A stretch of DNA of 21,181 bases, from assembly GCA_948441955.1 (NCBI GenBank), contig CAOJQZ010000039.1, positions 1-21,181 of the forward strand. The letters are read 5' to 3'. The stretch comes from an uncultured Lachnospiraceae bacterium. GTDB taxonomy: Bacteria; Bacillota; Clostridia; Lachnospirales; Lachnospiraceae. Below are positions 1 through 8,233 of the stretch, piece by piece (position 1 is the first letter of the stretch; the number at the start of each line of letters is the position of its first letter). The notes beneath the pieces were generated by a model. The model was not told the origin of the DNA. It was given only the letters and a program-made list of their open reading frames with translations, and did not search any database. Position numbers and translations under genes: made by a program.

Positions 1-10
1 TTGATTTCAT
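1..10 (-). CDS. 5' end of next gene in the sugar ABC operon (partial)
   Basis: Only three codons (Met-Lys-Ser) lie inside the window. The start is supported by a GAGGAG ribosome site on the minus strand at about 16-21, the correct distance upstream of the ATG at 10-8. This site directly follows the stop codon of the binding-protein gene, so the gene is very probably co-transcribed with it. A membrane permease of the same ABC transporter is the usual gene in this position, but that is inferred from context only; no protein sequence is available to confirm it. Confidence 0.5.
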
Positions 11-22
11 ATTCCGCTCCTC

Positions 23-1399
23 CTATTCCTGCTCATCCCAGTATTTCTGAATATCTTCTGTCAGCTCTTCCCTGTCGCTTCTGCCTGCAAGATATTTCTG
101 CATGGAAGCGCCTAATACTGCCCAGTGGTCATTCGGCACAATCGCAGATGCATTAAACGCTTTATCCTCATGAACCTTTCCATAAATATCTGCACTTAAC
201 GGATCACTTGGTTCATATGGATTATTCTGAAAGGGCGGAATGATATTACAGGTCTTTACAAGCATCTGCTGTCCGATTTCACTGTATACAATCCAGTTTA
301 AAAATTCCTTTGCCGCCGCCTGCTCCTTTTCTGATGCAATCTGTCCGTCCAGCATAACCTGCTTTGAAGGGGATGCCTGAATCTGCTGGTTTACAAAATC
401 ATTTTTATCATTATTCAGAAAATAGGGAAGGAAACCATACGCGTCCTCTTCCTCTGCCCCTGCTTCCGAAATATTGGGCCACGCCCAGTTTCCATTAAAC
501 CAGAAGGCGGTTTTTCCGTCTGCCAGGTCAATTGCCATCTCGTCATAATCGGCGCCCAACGGATCACCCTTTGCTACATTATACTTTTTCAGTATATCAA
601 ACATATTTAAAAATTCTGTCAGTCTGTCATAGGATGAAAGATTAAGCTTACCGTCTTTAATTTCCTCAATAACCTCCTGAGCGCCCTCACTTGTTCCCTC
701 ATATGTTTCATAGATGTACTGAAGCTGGTGAGCTCCCAGCGACCAGTCCTCCTTTGCCATTGAAACAGGCTTTTCCATTCCAGCCTCCACAAGGCGGTCA
801 AGCAGATCTACAAACTCATCCTGGGTTGTAATGGAATCTGCATCAAAGCTCTCGCCAAGCGTTTCCTCAATCACTGCCTTATTATAAATAATTCCCCTTC
901 CTTCGATGCAAAGCGGAAAGCTGTAAATCTTACCGTCTACCTCCGTCAGATACCCTTCTGCTTCTTGTGTCCAGGGTTCATCCGTCAGATCCGCCGCCTT
1001 CTCTTCTGCAAGCGCTATGACATCCGTGGTATCCAGAATCGATATTGTCGGCGGTGTTCCCGAGTTATACAGGCTTACAACTTTTGTGTATGGTGAATCT
1101 CCGTCCGTAACCGGCATTACCTCAACATGGACGCCTGATTTCTTCTCATATTCAGCCCCCATCTTCTCCAACGCAACCTGTATCTCCGCCTTTGAATTGA
1201 GAAGCGTGATGTTCGTACCGCTTAGGGACGAATCATACTCAAATGTGTCCACCGAGGTGTCAATCGGTATTTCCTTTTCTTCTTCATTTGGGTCATCCGG
1301 ATCACTGGCAAATCCAAAACGGCATCCTGTCAGCATTCCAGACATCAACGCCAGTACAATCCCCATTGAGACAACCTTCTTCATGACTCTCTTTCTCAT
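23..1399 (-). CDS. Extracellular solute-binding lipoprotein of a sugar-type ABC transporter
   Basis: The 458-residue product starts with a positively charged, hydrophobic signal peptide ending in a lipobox (Leu-Thr-Gly-Cys, Cys26). It should be exported, lipid-anchored and outside the membrane. An acidic, flexible linker follows (about 32-45), then a family 1 binding-protein fold with features such as GTPPTISILD, a central FWFNGNWAWPN segment and a C-terminal LNWIVYSEIGQQML segment, typical of carbohydrate binders. Family role: capture the ligand and deliver it to an ABC permease. The exact sugar cannot be told. The start at 1399 is chosen because AGGAGG lies 8 nt upstream; Met6 is an alternative. 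The gene is first in a leftward operon, divergent from a LacI-type regulator, and its promoter overlaps repeated ACCGGT operators, so it is probably induced by its substrate. Confidence 0.9.
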   Translation of the reverse strand: MRKRVMKKVVSMGIVLALMSGMLTGCRFGFASDPDDPNEEEKEIPIDTSVDTFEYDSSLSGTNITLLNSKAEIQVALEKMGAEYEKKSGVHVEVMPVTDGDSPYTKVVSLYNSGTPPTISILDTTDVIALAEEKAADLTDEPWTQEAEGYLTEVDGKIYSFPLCIEGRGIIYNKAVIEETLGESFDADSITTQDEFVDLLDRLVEAGMEKPVSMAKEDWSLGAHQLQYIYETYEGTSEGAQEVIEEIKDGKLNLSSYDRLTEFLNMFDILKKYNVAKGDPLGADYDEMAIDLADGKTAFWFNGNWAWPNISEAGAEEEDAYGFLPYFLNNDKNDFVNQQIQASPSKQVMLDGQIASEKEQAAAKEFLNWIVYSEIGQQMLVKTCNIIPPFQNNPYEPSDPLSADIYGKVHEDKAFNASAIVPNDHWAVLGASMQKYLAGRSDREELTEDIQKYWDEQE

Positions 1400-1439
1400 G
1401 GATCATTCCTCCTGTTTTAGAATTTTTATTCTGTTTATA

Positions 1440-1598
1440 ACCGGTAAAGTAACTAGTAAAGTTACCGGTTACTTTATATGTATAATAACACTGAACGTTA
1501 TGCTCGTCAATGATTAAAATCAACTTTGTGAATTGCCTCCAAATTTTATATTTCCAATTTGTACATCTTTTACAAAACCGGTTACTTAACCGATTACT
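1440..1598. promoter_or_regulatory. Cluster of ACCGGTTACTT operator elements, probable LacI-family binding sites
   Basis: Three ACCGGT hexamers (1440-1445, 1464-1469, 1577-1582) and one ACCGAT (1589-1594) lie between the divergent genes. The best site, 1458-1475, fits the dyad AAAGTNACCGGTNACTTT, with a central CG as expected for LacI-family operators. The outer hexamers at 1440 and 1464 also form arms around ACTAGT (1452-1457). At 1577-1600 there is a near-perfect 12-bp tandem repeat (ACCGGTTACTTA, ACCGATTACTCA). One group lies at the predicted start site of the binding-protein gene; the other abuts the -35 of the regulator gene. The repeats are seen directly; that the adjacent regulator binds them is inference. 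Confidence 0.7.
1482..1510 (-). promoter_or_regulatory. Sigma-A promoter of the sugar ABC operon
   Basis: On the minus strand TTGACG (1510-1505), a 17-bp spacer and TATTAT (1487-1482) form a near-consensus promoter, and TGT before the -10 gives an extended -10. Transcription should start near 1475, inside the best ACCGGT dyad (1458-1475), so a bound repressor would block initiation or early elongation. Confidence 0.7.
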
Positions 1599-1600
1599 CA

Positions 1601-1629
1601 TTGCGTGTTTTCTTTATTTTTGCTATACT
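1601..1629 (+). promoter_or_regulatory. Promoter of the LacI-family regulator gene
   Basis: TTGCGT (1601-1606), a 17-bp spacer and TATACT (1624-1629) with an extended TGC before it. The tandem ACCGG/ACCGA repeat ends just upstream of the -35, consistent with autoregulation. Confidence 0.6.
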
Positions 1630-1682
1630 GATATTGATATTTTTATACTATTTTAAAGCATTAGAGAGGCTGTTATATTACC

Positions 1683-2723
1683 ATGAACCAGAAAAAGAAT
1701 GTAACATTTAATGATATTGCAAAATATACCAATTTTTCTAAAACAACTATTTCAAGATATTTCAACAACCCTGATTCCCTGACTCTGGAAAACCAGGAAA
1801 TTATCGCCAAGGCTCTTGTTGACCTGGATTATAAAGAAAATAAAGTGGCGCGGATTCTGGCCAGTGGAAAAACCGAATTTGTGGGCATTATTATTCCAAA
1901 TTTGTTTCTACACTATTACTCGGAAGTCCTTAATCAAATCCTGTCCACTTATGAAACCTTCGGCTATAAATTTCTTGTCTTTGTCGGAAACGGGCAGGAG
2001 GAAACAGAACGCAGGTATATAGACGAGCTTCTGGCATATAAGATTGAAGGGCTGATTATTTTAAGCCACACCATTCCCTCCAGAGAATTGTCCGAGCTTG
2101 GAATTCCCATTGTAACGATTGAACGGGAAGACAGATATGTCAGCAGCGTCAACACAGATAACTATATGGGCGGCTGTCAAGCTGCCGGACTTCTGGCAAG
2201 ACATGACTGTGAGGTTATCATCCACATCAACTACGTAAATACTTCTGATTACAAATATATCCCGGGTTACGGACGTGTACAGGGTTTCCTCGATTTCTGT
2301 AAGGAGCATCAGCTGGAGCATGAACTGATTCTTAGGGATATGGGAAACACTTACGATTCTTTAAGACTTCATTTATCTGAAATACTGGATTACATCATAG
2401 AAAAATACGCAGGGCAGAGGAAGGGCCTGTTTATTTCTAATGATACACAGGCAAATGTAGTATTAAACCTATTAATAAGAAAATATGGATGTCTTCCCGA
2501 TGATTTTTTCCTTATTGGCTTTGATAATTCTTCCATATCAGAAGAGGCAGTGATCCCTATCAGTACCATCGGACAGCAGATTGACAAACTAGCATACGGA
2601 GCAGTAGAACTTCTTGTAGAACAGATGAATGAACGAAAAAAGAGAAGTCCTCAGCCTTTGAAAAATCCAGTCCACAGAGTCGTTCCCCCGATACTGTTTC
2701 GGCGGGAAACTACAGAAAAATAG
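1683..2723 (+). CDS. LacI-family transcriptional regulator
   Basis: The 346-residue protein begins with a LacI-type helix-turn-helix (about residues 8-28: TFNDIAKYTNFSKTTISRYF), followed by a hinge-helix region (about 50-60, KVARILASG) that contains a leucine where LacI proteins insert into the operator's minor groove. Residues from about 65 form a sugar-binding, periplasmic-protein-like domain (VGIIIPN, then GLFISNDTQANVV and FFLIGFDNSSI). Family role: a repressor released or activated by a small ligand. It is divergent from a sugar-binding lipoprotein gene and shares a control region with repeated ACCGGT elements, so that operon is the likely target. Length and domain order are normal for the family. 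The ligand is unknown. Confidence 0.93.
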   Translation: MNQKKNVTFNDIAKYTNFSKTTISRYFNNPDSLTLENQEIIAKALVDLDYKENKVARILASGKTEFVGIIIPNLFLHYYSEVLNQILSTYETFGYKFLVFVGNGQEETERRYIDELLAYKIEGLIILSHTIPSRELSELGIPIVTIEREDRYVSSVNTDNYMGGCQAAGLLARHDCEVIIHINYVNTSDYKYIPGYGRVQGFLDFCKEHQLEHELILRDMGNTYDSLRLHLSEILDYIIEKYAGQRKGLFISNDTQANVVLNLLIRKYGCLPDDFFLIGFDNSSISEEAVIPISTIGQQIDKLAYGAVELLVEQMNERKKRSPQPLKNPVHRVVPPILFRRETTEK

Positions 2724-2732
2724 CGAGAGAGC

Positions 2733-2774
2733 AATCTGGGACGGTGTATTTTTAAAAATACACCGTCCCAGATT
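2733..2774. terminator. 42-bp perfect palindrome, bidirectional terminator
   Basis: Positions 2733-2753 and 2754-2774 are exact reverse complements. The stem has a GC-rich base (CTGGGACGG) and an AT-rich tip; the last five bases of each arm (TTTTT/AAAAA) meet at the centre. It lies 10 nt after the regulator gene's stop and 5 nt before the stop of the convergent recQ, so it probably ends both transcripts. There is no long T-tract after the stem, only ATTCATTTT to the right. The GGGAC/GTCCC ends also resemble REP-type palindromes, which could be its origin. Confidence 0.7.
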
Positions 2775-2778
2775 CATT

Positions 2779-4623
2779 TTACCCTGTCCCCAATTCGTTA
2801 AGAAACCTCTCCCCGTATTTTTCATACTTAAACTCCCCGACTCCGGTAACCTTCAGCATCTCAGCCTTTGTTTTCGGCTTTAAAATACACATATGTATAA
2901 GTGACTTATCGGAAAATACAATATAAGGCGGCACTCTTTCTTCTCTTGCAATTTCTGTTCTTAGTGCGCGGAGCTTCAGGAACAGACTCTCATCCTTTGC
3001 TTGAAGCTGTCCGGCCCCAAAGAGTTTCTGCTTCGTCTTGACCTCATTTTTTTCTCTCTTTTCCCGCTCCCTCGCCATCTTCATAACAAGCACAGTATCC
3101 CCTTCTAAAACCTCCCGTGTCTTTTCTGTCAGCTTAACCAGCATATATTCATCATTTGTCAGACGAATATATCCTTCCACAAGCAAATAGTTTGCCACCT
3201 GCCGGAGCTTATATACCGGCACTTTAGACAGGCTTCCATAATAGGTATTACGGTCCATCTGATACTGGCGGATCTTCGCAGTATTTGCCCCATGTACCGC
3301 ATCAATAAGCACGTTTATTCCATACCGCTGCCCGGATTCCCGGACACAGCCCATAAGCGCTGCGGCAATCTCTGTTACGTCTGCTTCCTCAAACTGTGTC
3401 ATGCAGTTTGAACAGTTTCCGCAGTAATTTCCGCCGTATTCCCCGAAATACCGGAGCATGTAGTCCCGGAGGCACTCATTAGTAAAACAATAAAAGGTCA
3501 TTTTACGCAGTCTTTCATGATCTCTTTCATGCACCAGCTTTTTCGTCAGCTCATCAAGCTCTTTATTATCCTGATTATTCTCAATGAAAAACTGATTCAT
3601 AACCACATCTTGTCCGCTGTAATACAGAATACATTCCGCCGGCTCCCCATCACGTCCGGCCCTGCCTGCCTCTTGGTAATAAGATTCCATGTTTTTCGGC
3701 ATATTATAGTGAACTACATATCTTACGTTTGATTTGTCAATTCCCATTCCGAAAGCATTGGTCGCTACCATCACCGTGGCGCAGTCATAGATAAAATTGT
3801 CCTGATTATTTTTCCTCTCTTCATCGCTTAAACCGGCGTGGTATCTTGTGGCAGAAATACCTGCTTTCAAAAGATTTCCGCACACCTCCTCCACCTGCTT
3901 CCTTGTCAGACAATAGATAATGCCGCTCTCGCCGGTGTGCTTCTTAAGATAATTCATCAGAGCCTGATACTTATTCTTTGGAGACTGCACTTCAAAATAA
4001 AGGTTCGGCCTGTCAAAGCCTGTGCTCAAAACTGTCGGATTTTGAAGCATCAGAATATCTATAATATCCTCCCTGACCTCCTTCGTGGCAGACGCAGTAA
4101 ATGCGCTGACTACCGGGCGGCATGGAAGACGCTCTATAAATTCCGTAATTTTCAGATAACTGGGCCTGAAGTCCTGCCCCCACTGGGAAACGCAGTGTGC
4201 CTCATCTACGGCAACCATTGCAATCTCCCCATGACATGCAAAATCAAGAAAGCTGTCCGAAAGAAGCCTCTCCGGCGCCACATAAATAATCGAATAGCGT
4301 CCTTCTCCTGCAAGCTTAAGGGCTTTAAAATACTGATTAGAGGTCAGAGAGCTGTTCAGATATGCCGCATGTATTCCTGCCTGGTTAAGCGCTCCCACCT
4401 GATCCTTCATAAGCGATATAAGGGGAGATATAACAAGGGTAATCCCTTCAAAAATCAATGCAGGAATCTGAAAGCACAGTGATTTTCCGGCGCCGGTAGG
4501 CATGATTCCAAAAGTGTCTCTTCCACTCAAAATACTGTCAATCAGGACTTCCTGCCCTTCCCTGAAATCATCATATCCGAAATATCGCCTTAGGATCTTT
4601 TTCTTCTCTGCTAGGTCCTTCAT
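2779..4623 (-). CDS. recQ: ATP-dependent DNA helicase RecQ
   Basis: A 3'-5' DNA helicase acting in recombination and fork repair, here 614 residues (E. coli RecQ is about 610). Visible motifs: Walker A GAGKS (44-48), DEAH (140-143), motif III SAFTASAT (173-180), motif V region ATNAFGMGID (287-296) and motif VI QEAGRAGRDG (317-326). A zinc site has Cys384, 401, 404 and 407 with family spacing. A winged-helix RQC domain (about 412-510) and a C-terminal HRDC domain (about 544-612) follow. The frame is open further upstream, but ATG 4623 fits RecQ N-termini; a longer reading would overlap the transporter gene. The start is 4 nt after the transporter stop, with GGAGG about 20 nt upstream inside that gene, which suggests translational coupling. 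It is last in the por-transporter run. Confidence 0.95.
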   Translation of the reverse strand: MKDLAEKKKILRRYFGYDDFREGQEVLIDSILSGRDTFGIMPTGAGKSLCFQIPALIFEGITLVISPLISLMKDQVGALNQAGIHAAYLNSSLTSNQYFKALKLAGEGRYSIIYVAPERLLSDSFLDFACHGEIAMVAVDEAHCVSQWGQDFRPSYLKITEFIERLPCRPVVSAFTASATKEVREDIIDILMLQNPTVLSTGFDRPNLYFEVQSPKNKYQALMNYLKKHTGESGIIYCLTRKQVEEVCGNLLKAGISATRYHAGLSDEERKNNQDNFIYDCATVMVATNAFGMGIDKSNVRYVVHYNMPKNMESYYQEAGRAGRDGEPAECILYYSGQDVVMNQFFIENNQDNKELDELTKKLVHERDHERLRKMTFYCFTNECLRDYMLRYFGEYGGNYCGNCSNCMTQFEEADVTEIAAALMGCVRESGQRYGINVLIDAVHGANTAKIRQYQMDRNTYYGSLSKVPVYKLRQVANYLLVEGYIRLTNDEYMLVKLTEKTREVLEGDTVLVMKMAREREKREKNEVKTKQKLFGAGQLQAKDESLFLKLRALRTEIAREERVPPYIVFSDKSLIHMCILKPKTKAEMLKVTGVGEFKYEKYGERFLNELGTG

Positions 4624-4627
4624 AGTT

Positions 4628-6091
4628 CTATTCTTTCTCTTTCCTTCCTCCCGCACAATAGAGCACAAACCCCAAAAACAGCACTGCCGCCGCCATCCAG
4701 CCTGCAAGTACGGCTGTTCCCTGCCCTTTAAACATATCGTAATACCCTTTCAGATAGATAACGACAATAATCATCGGCAGCACAAACAACATATACAGTC
4801 TCAGACCCTCAGCAAACCGAATTCCCTCTCCTGTATTCACTTCCCGGAGAAAGTTCTCCCAGCCCCATCCGTTTTTCTTTGCACAAAAAAGCACATATCC
4901 AAGACTGCCAAGAGGAAGCAGGTTATTCGACACAATAAAATCCTCAAAGTCCAGAACAGTCGTACCCGCTCCCAGCGGCGCAAAGCCGCTCCATAGATTA
5001 AAGCCCAGCACACAGGGCATGCTGAGCAGGCAGATAAGGATCACGCTTACAAATACACTCCTATTCCGTGACCATCCAAACATATCCATGTCAAAGGAAA
5101 TAATATTTTCAAATACGGCAACCAATGTGGAAAATGCAGCAAAGGTCATAAACAGAAAGAACAGCCCACTCCAGAACTGCCCGCCCGGCATCTGCGCAAA
5201 TATATTCGGTATGGTTATGAAAATCAGGCTTGGTCCGGCCCCCGGCTCTATTCCAAAGGCAAAGCAGGACGGAATAATGATAAATCCGGCCATCAGCGCC
5301 ACAAAGGTGTCCAGCACTGTAATGTTCACAGCTTCCCCGGCAAGACTTCTTTTTCTGTCCATATAGCTTCCGAAAATCAGCATTGCGCCGATTCCAATGG
5401 ATAATGTGAAAAATGCCTGACTCATAGCGCCAAATATTACATTTCCAATTCCAATCTGCCTCACCTTCTGGAAATCCGGGACAAGATAAAAACGAATTCC
5501 TTCTCCCGTACTGTCAAGAAATGTGGAGTGCACAGCAAGCACCACCATAATAATCAAAAGCGCAGACATCATAACCTTCGATACTTTTTCAATACCGCCC
5601 CGGATACCGAAAAAGCAGACTGCAAAGCCAAGCACGGTAATCAATATCGTCCAGAATGCCATTGCCGGCATATCACCAAGCATACCGGAGAATTTCTCCG
5701 CAACCAGCTCTGCCGACGCCCCTTTAAATTCTCCCCGGATACTCCGCCAGCAGTAATACAGCATCCAGCCTCCTACTGTTGTATAAAACATCATAAGAAG
5801 ATAGCTTCCTATGATTCCAATCCACTTACTCATATGCCAGCGGGTTCCCGAAGGCTCCAGCTTCTCATAGCATGCCGCCACACTTTTACGGCTGCCTCGG
5901 CCCATGGCAAATTCGCATACAAGTACCGGGATTCCTAAAATCAGAAGGAACAAAAGATATATTATAATAAAGATCGCGCCCCCAAATTCCCCGCACATAT
6001 ACGGAAATTTCCACACATTTCCTATTCCAATCGCACATCCGGCTGAGACCAAAATAAATCCCAGCCGTGAACCAAATTTTTCTCTCTTCAT
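4628..6091 (-). CDS. Sodium-dependent transporter, neurotransmitter:sodium symporter (NSS/SNF) family
   Basis: A 487-residue multi-pass membrane protein with the LeuT fold. The N-terminal block FGSRLGFILVSAGCAIGIGNVWKF is the family's first helix with its unwound substrate/sodium-binding stretch; FGGAIFIIIYLLFLLILGIPVL begins helix 2. The TM7-8 region has GPSLIFITIPNIFAQMPGG and then AFSTLVAVFE, where Ser/Thr residues match the second sodium site. About 11-12 helices are visible. Characterised bacterial members co-transport sodium and amino acids (Leu, Trp, Tyr, Ala), so an amino acid is the best guess, but specificity cannot be read. AGGAG lies 8 nt before the ATG, and the gene starts 13 nt after porB, so it is probably expressed with the 2-oxoacid oxidoreductase. 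Confidence 0.92.
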   Translation of the reverse strand: MKREKFGSRLGFILVSAGCAIGIGNVWKFPYMCGEFGGAIFIIIYLLFLLILGIPVLVCEFAMGRGSRKSVAACYEKLEPSGTRWHMSKWIGIIGSYLLMMFYTTVGGWMLYYCWRSIRGEFKGASAELVAEKFSGMLGDMPAMAFWTILITVLGFAVCFFGIRGGIEKVSKVMMSALLIIMVVLAVHSTFLDSTGEGIRFYLVPDFQKVRQIGIGNVIFGAMSQAFFTLSIGIGAMLIFGSYMDRKRSLAGEAVNITVLDTFVALMAGFIIIPSCFAFGIEPGAGPSLIFITIPNIFAQMPGGQFWSGLFFLFMTFAAFSTLVAVFENIISFDMDMFGWSRNRSVFVSVILICLLSMPCVLGFNLWSGFAPLGAGTTVLDFEDFIVSNNLLPLGSLGYVLFCAKKNGWGWENFLREVNTGEGIRFAEGLRLYMLFVLPMIIVVIYLKGYYDMFKGQGTAVLAGWMAAAVLFLGFVLYCAGGRKEKE

Positions 6092-6104
6092 TTAACTCTC
6101 CTAA

Positions 6105-7037
6105 CTATCTGGAACACCTGAACAGAAGGTCCTCCCATCTTCTGTCCACTTCCTTCTGGAATGCTTCAAGAAGATATTCATTTCCTTTTTTAAACAAATG
6201 CTTAAATCTTCCCTGGGGCTTTAAGAAGTTCTCTATCGGAAGCTTCTTCTTTGGCTCGTAGTTAAGAATCCATTTTCCTTCCACCACTTCAAACAACGGC
6301 CAGTAACAGGTTTCTACGCCAAGCTTGCAGATTTCCATAATATCCGGCGTATTGTATCTCCAACCCCTGGGGCACGGCGCCATAATATTCAGGAACGCTG
6401 CCCCCGGCGTATAGATTGCCTTCTCTGATTTTACATGTAAATCCTTAAAATTCTGCACAAAGGTTGTCTGCGCCACATATGGGATATCATGAGCCGCAAT
6501 GATTGCCGCCAGATCCTTCCTGTTCTGGGGTTTTCCGTTACTCACGGTTCCCACAGGTGTTGTCGTTGTGTCCGCATACATGGGTGTTGCGGAGGAACGC
6601 TGGATTCCGGTATTCATATAGGCCCCGTTATCATAGCAGACATAGACAAGGTCATGATTACGCTCCATTGCACCTGACAGAGACTGAAAACCGATGTCAT
6701 AGGTTCCGCCGTCTCCGCCAAAGGTAATGAATTTATAGGTTTCATTTAATTTCCCTTTTCTCTTAAGCGCCTTGTACGCACCTTCCACACCGCTTAGGGT
6801 TGCACCTGCATTTTCAAACGCATTGTGAATATAGCTGTCCTCCCATGCCGTATAGGGATAGGTAAAGGTAGACACCTCAAGACATCCCGTTGCATTGCCG
6901 ATAACCGCTTTATCTCCTTCGTGAAGCCCCCGCAGAACGTTTCTTACCGCGATGGTTCCGCCGCAGCCTGCACACATTCTATGTCCCGGAGCAAGGCGCT
7001 CTGGTTTATTCATTGTCTCTTTAAAATTATAGCTCAT
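6105..7037 (-). CDS. porB: 2-oxoacid:ferredoxin oxidoreductase beta subunit (TPP-binding), Por type
   Basis: Beta subunit (310 residues) of the four-subunit enzyme that oxidatively decarboxylates a 2-oxoacid to acyl-CoA and CO2 and reduces ferredoxin. It binds thiamine pyrophosphate: GDGGTYDIG (108-116) and YDNGAYMNTG (135-144) form the TPP/Mg motif. Cys22, Cys25, Cys52 and Cys222 are placed as ligands of the cluster next to TPP. Length is typical of PorB/VorB. A GGGGGAG ribosome site precedes the start, 13 nt after porA. Gene order gamma-delta-alpha-beta matches Thermotoga/archaeal-type por operons. Pyruvate is the default substrate; branched-chain or aromatic 2-oxoacids are not excluded, especially with an amino-acid-type transporter next in the operon. 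Confidence 0.93.
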   Translation of the reverse strand: MSYNFKETMNKPERLAPGHRMCAGCGGTIAVRNVLRGLHEGDKAVIGNATGCLEVSTFTYPYTAWEDSYIHNAFENAGATLSGVEGAYKALKRKGKLNETYKFITFGGDGGTYDIGFQSLSGAMERNHDLVYVCYDNGAYMNTGIQRSSATPMYADTTTTPVGTVSNGKPQNRKDLAAIIAAHDIPYVAQTTFVQNFKDLHVKSEKAIYTPGAAFLNIMAPCPRGWRYNTPDIMEICKLGVETCYWPLFEVVEGKWILNYEPKKKLPIENFLKPQGRFKHLFKKGNEYLLEAFQKEVDRRWEDLLFRCSR

Positions 7038-7050
7038 CTTTCGCTCCCCC

Positions 7051-8232
7051 TTACTCTCTCAGTCCAAGATAACGATAAGTTACGCCTGCATCGCCTTCTT
7101 CTGCAATCTGTTTCAGCGCCTCAAATACACCTTCCATGTCTTCTACACGAACGTCACGTCCACCAAGTCCATAGATATAATTCACTGCCAGAGCTTTCCC
7201 GCGGGCTCTGTATAACGCTGACATCACATCTGCGCCAAGAGGTCCGCCGTGGTTCGTATAGCCTTCCGCACGGTCCATAATGGCCACTGCCTTTATATTC
7301 TTAAGCGCCTCTGCAATCTCTAAGGCCGGGAACGGACGGTAAAGACGGATTTTTATCAATCCTACCTTTTCTCCCTTCTCCCGCAGCCTGTCAATGGCAT
7401 CCTTGGCAGTTCCTGCCGCTGAGCCAATCATAACAACTGCCCTCTCGGCATCCTCCATGCGGTACTCCTCGAACAGGCCGTACTCTCTTCCTGAAATGCC
7501 GGCAAATTCCTTCGCCACGTCAAGCGCCACCCGGCTTACATGCTTCATGCCCTCTGCCTGACTGCGTTTTGCTTCCATATAGTAATCTGTGATAGAATAA
7601 GGTCCCACTGCCATCGGACAATCCGGATTCAGAAGATAATTCTCCGGTCTGTATTCGCCTACAAATTTCTTTACCTCTTCATCCTCTAAAAGCTCAATAT
7701 TTTCTACCGCATGGCTTGTGATAAAGCCGTCCTGACAGATCATAATCGGAAGTCTTACATCCTTATGTTCGCTGATACGGTAAGCCTGTACCATATTGTC
7801 ATATGCCTCCTGATTATTTTCCGCATACATTTGTATCCATCCGGAATCTCTTGCACCCATACTGTCGGAATGGTCACAGTTAATATTGATGGGGCCGGAC
7901 AACGCACGGTTAACAAGCGCAAGTGCAAGGGGCAGTCTGTTGGAAGCCGCTATGTATAATTCTTCCCACATGTAAGCAAGCCCGCAGGAAGAGGTTGCCG
8001 TAAGACTTCTCGCTCCGGCTGCTGAAGCTCCGATTGCGGCGCTCATGGAGCTGTGCTCGCTTTCTACGGGTATAAACTCCGTATCCACTTGTCCGTTGGC
8101 TGCAAAGGAAGCAAAATACTGCGGTATCTCTGTGGACGGGGTAATAGGGAACGCAGGAAATACATCCGGGTTAATCTGTCTTAACGCAATCGCCACCGCC
8201 TCGTTTCCTGATAATCTGTCTCTCTTTGCCAT
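7051..8232 (-). CDS. porA: 2-oxoacid:ferredoxin oxidoreductase alpha subunit, Por type
   Basis: Alpha subunit (393 residues) carrying the pyrimidine-binding half of the TPP site and the transketolase C-terminal-like region. The N-terminal LSGNEAVAIAL, the PITPSTEIPQYF motif (about 29-40), the VESEHSSMSAAIGASAAGARSLTATSS stretch (split here as VESEHSSMSAAIG and ASAAGARSLTATSS) and RALSGPININCDHSD are all characteristic of PorA/VorA. It acts in the cytoplasm with PorB, PorD and PorG. Its ribosome site (AGGGGTG) lies within the end of porD, and only 1 nt separates the porD stop from this ATG, so translation is likely coupled. Substrate choice between pyruvate and other 2-oxoacids cannot be settled by reading alone. 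Confidence 0.94.
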   Translation of the reverse strand: MAKRDRLSGNEAVAIALRQINPDVFPAFPITPSTEIPQYFASFAANGQVDTEFIPVESEHSSMSAAIGASAAGARSLTATSSCGLAYMWEELYIAASNRLPLALALVNRALSGPININCDHSDSMGARDSGWIQMYAENNQEAYDNMVQAYRISEHKDVRLPIMICQDGFITSHAVENIELLEDEEVKKFVGEYRPENYLLNPDCPMAVGPYSITDYYMEAKRSQAEGMKHVSRVALDVAKEFAGISGREYGLFEEYRMEDAERAVVMIGSAAGTAKDAIDRLREKGEKVGLIKIRLYRPFPALEIAEALKNIKAVAIMDRAEGYTNHGGPLGADVMSALYRARGKALAVNYIYGLGGRDVRVEDMEGVFEALKQIAEEGDAGVTYRYLGLRE

Positions 8233-8233
8233 T

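Noticed and set aside
1400..1682. A riboswitch, small RNA or extra small gene in the 283-bp divergent region
   Set aside because: The sequence is explained by two promoters and the ACCGGT repeats; no stable structure with a T-tract or small coding frame with a ribosome site is visible.
3838..4482. Open frame of 214 codons on the plus strand inside recQ
   Set aside because: It is antisense to conserved helicase motifs, has no ribosome site of note and its translation shows no recognisable domain.
4624..4707. Longer recQ reading frame starting at 4707
   Set aside because: The extra 28 residues (Trp/Cys-rich) overlap the transporter's C-terminal codons and do not look like a RecQ N-terminus; ATG 4623 gives the normal family length.
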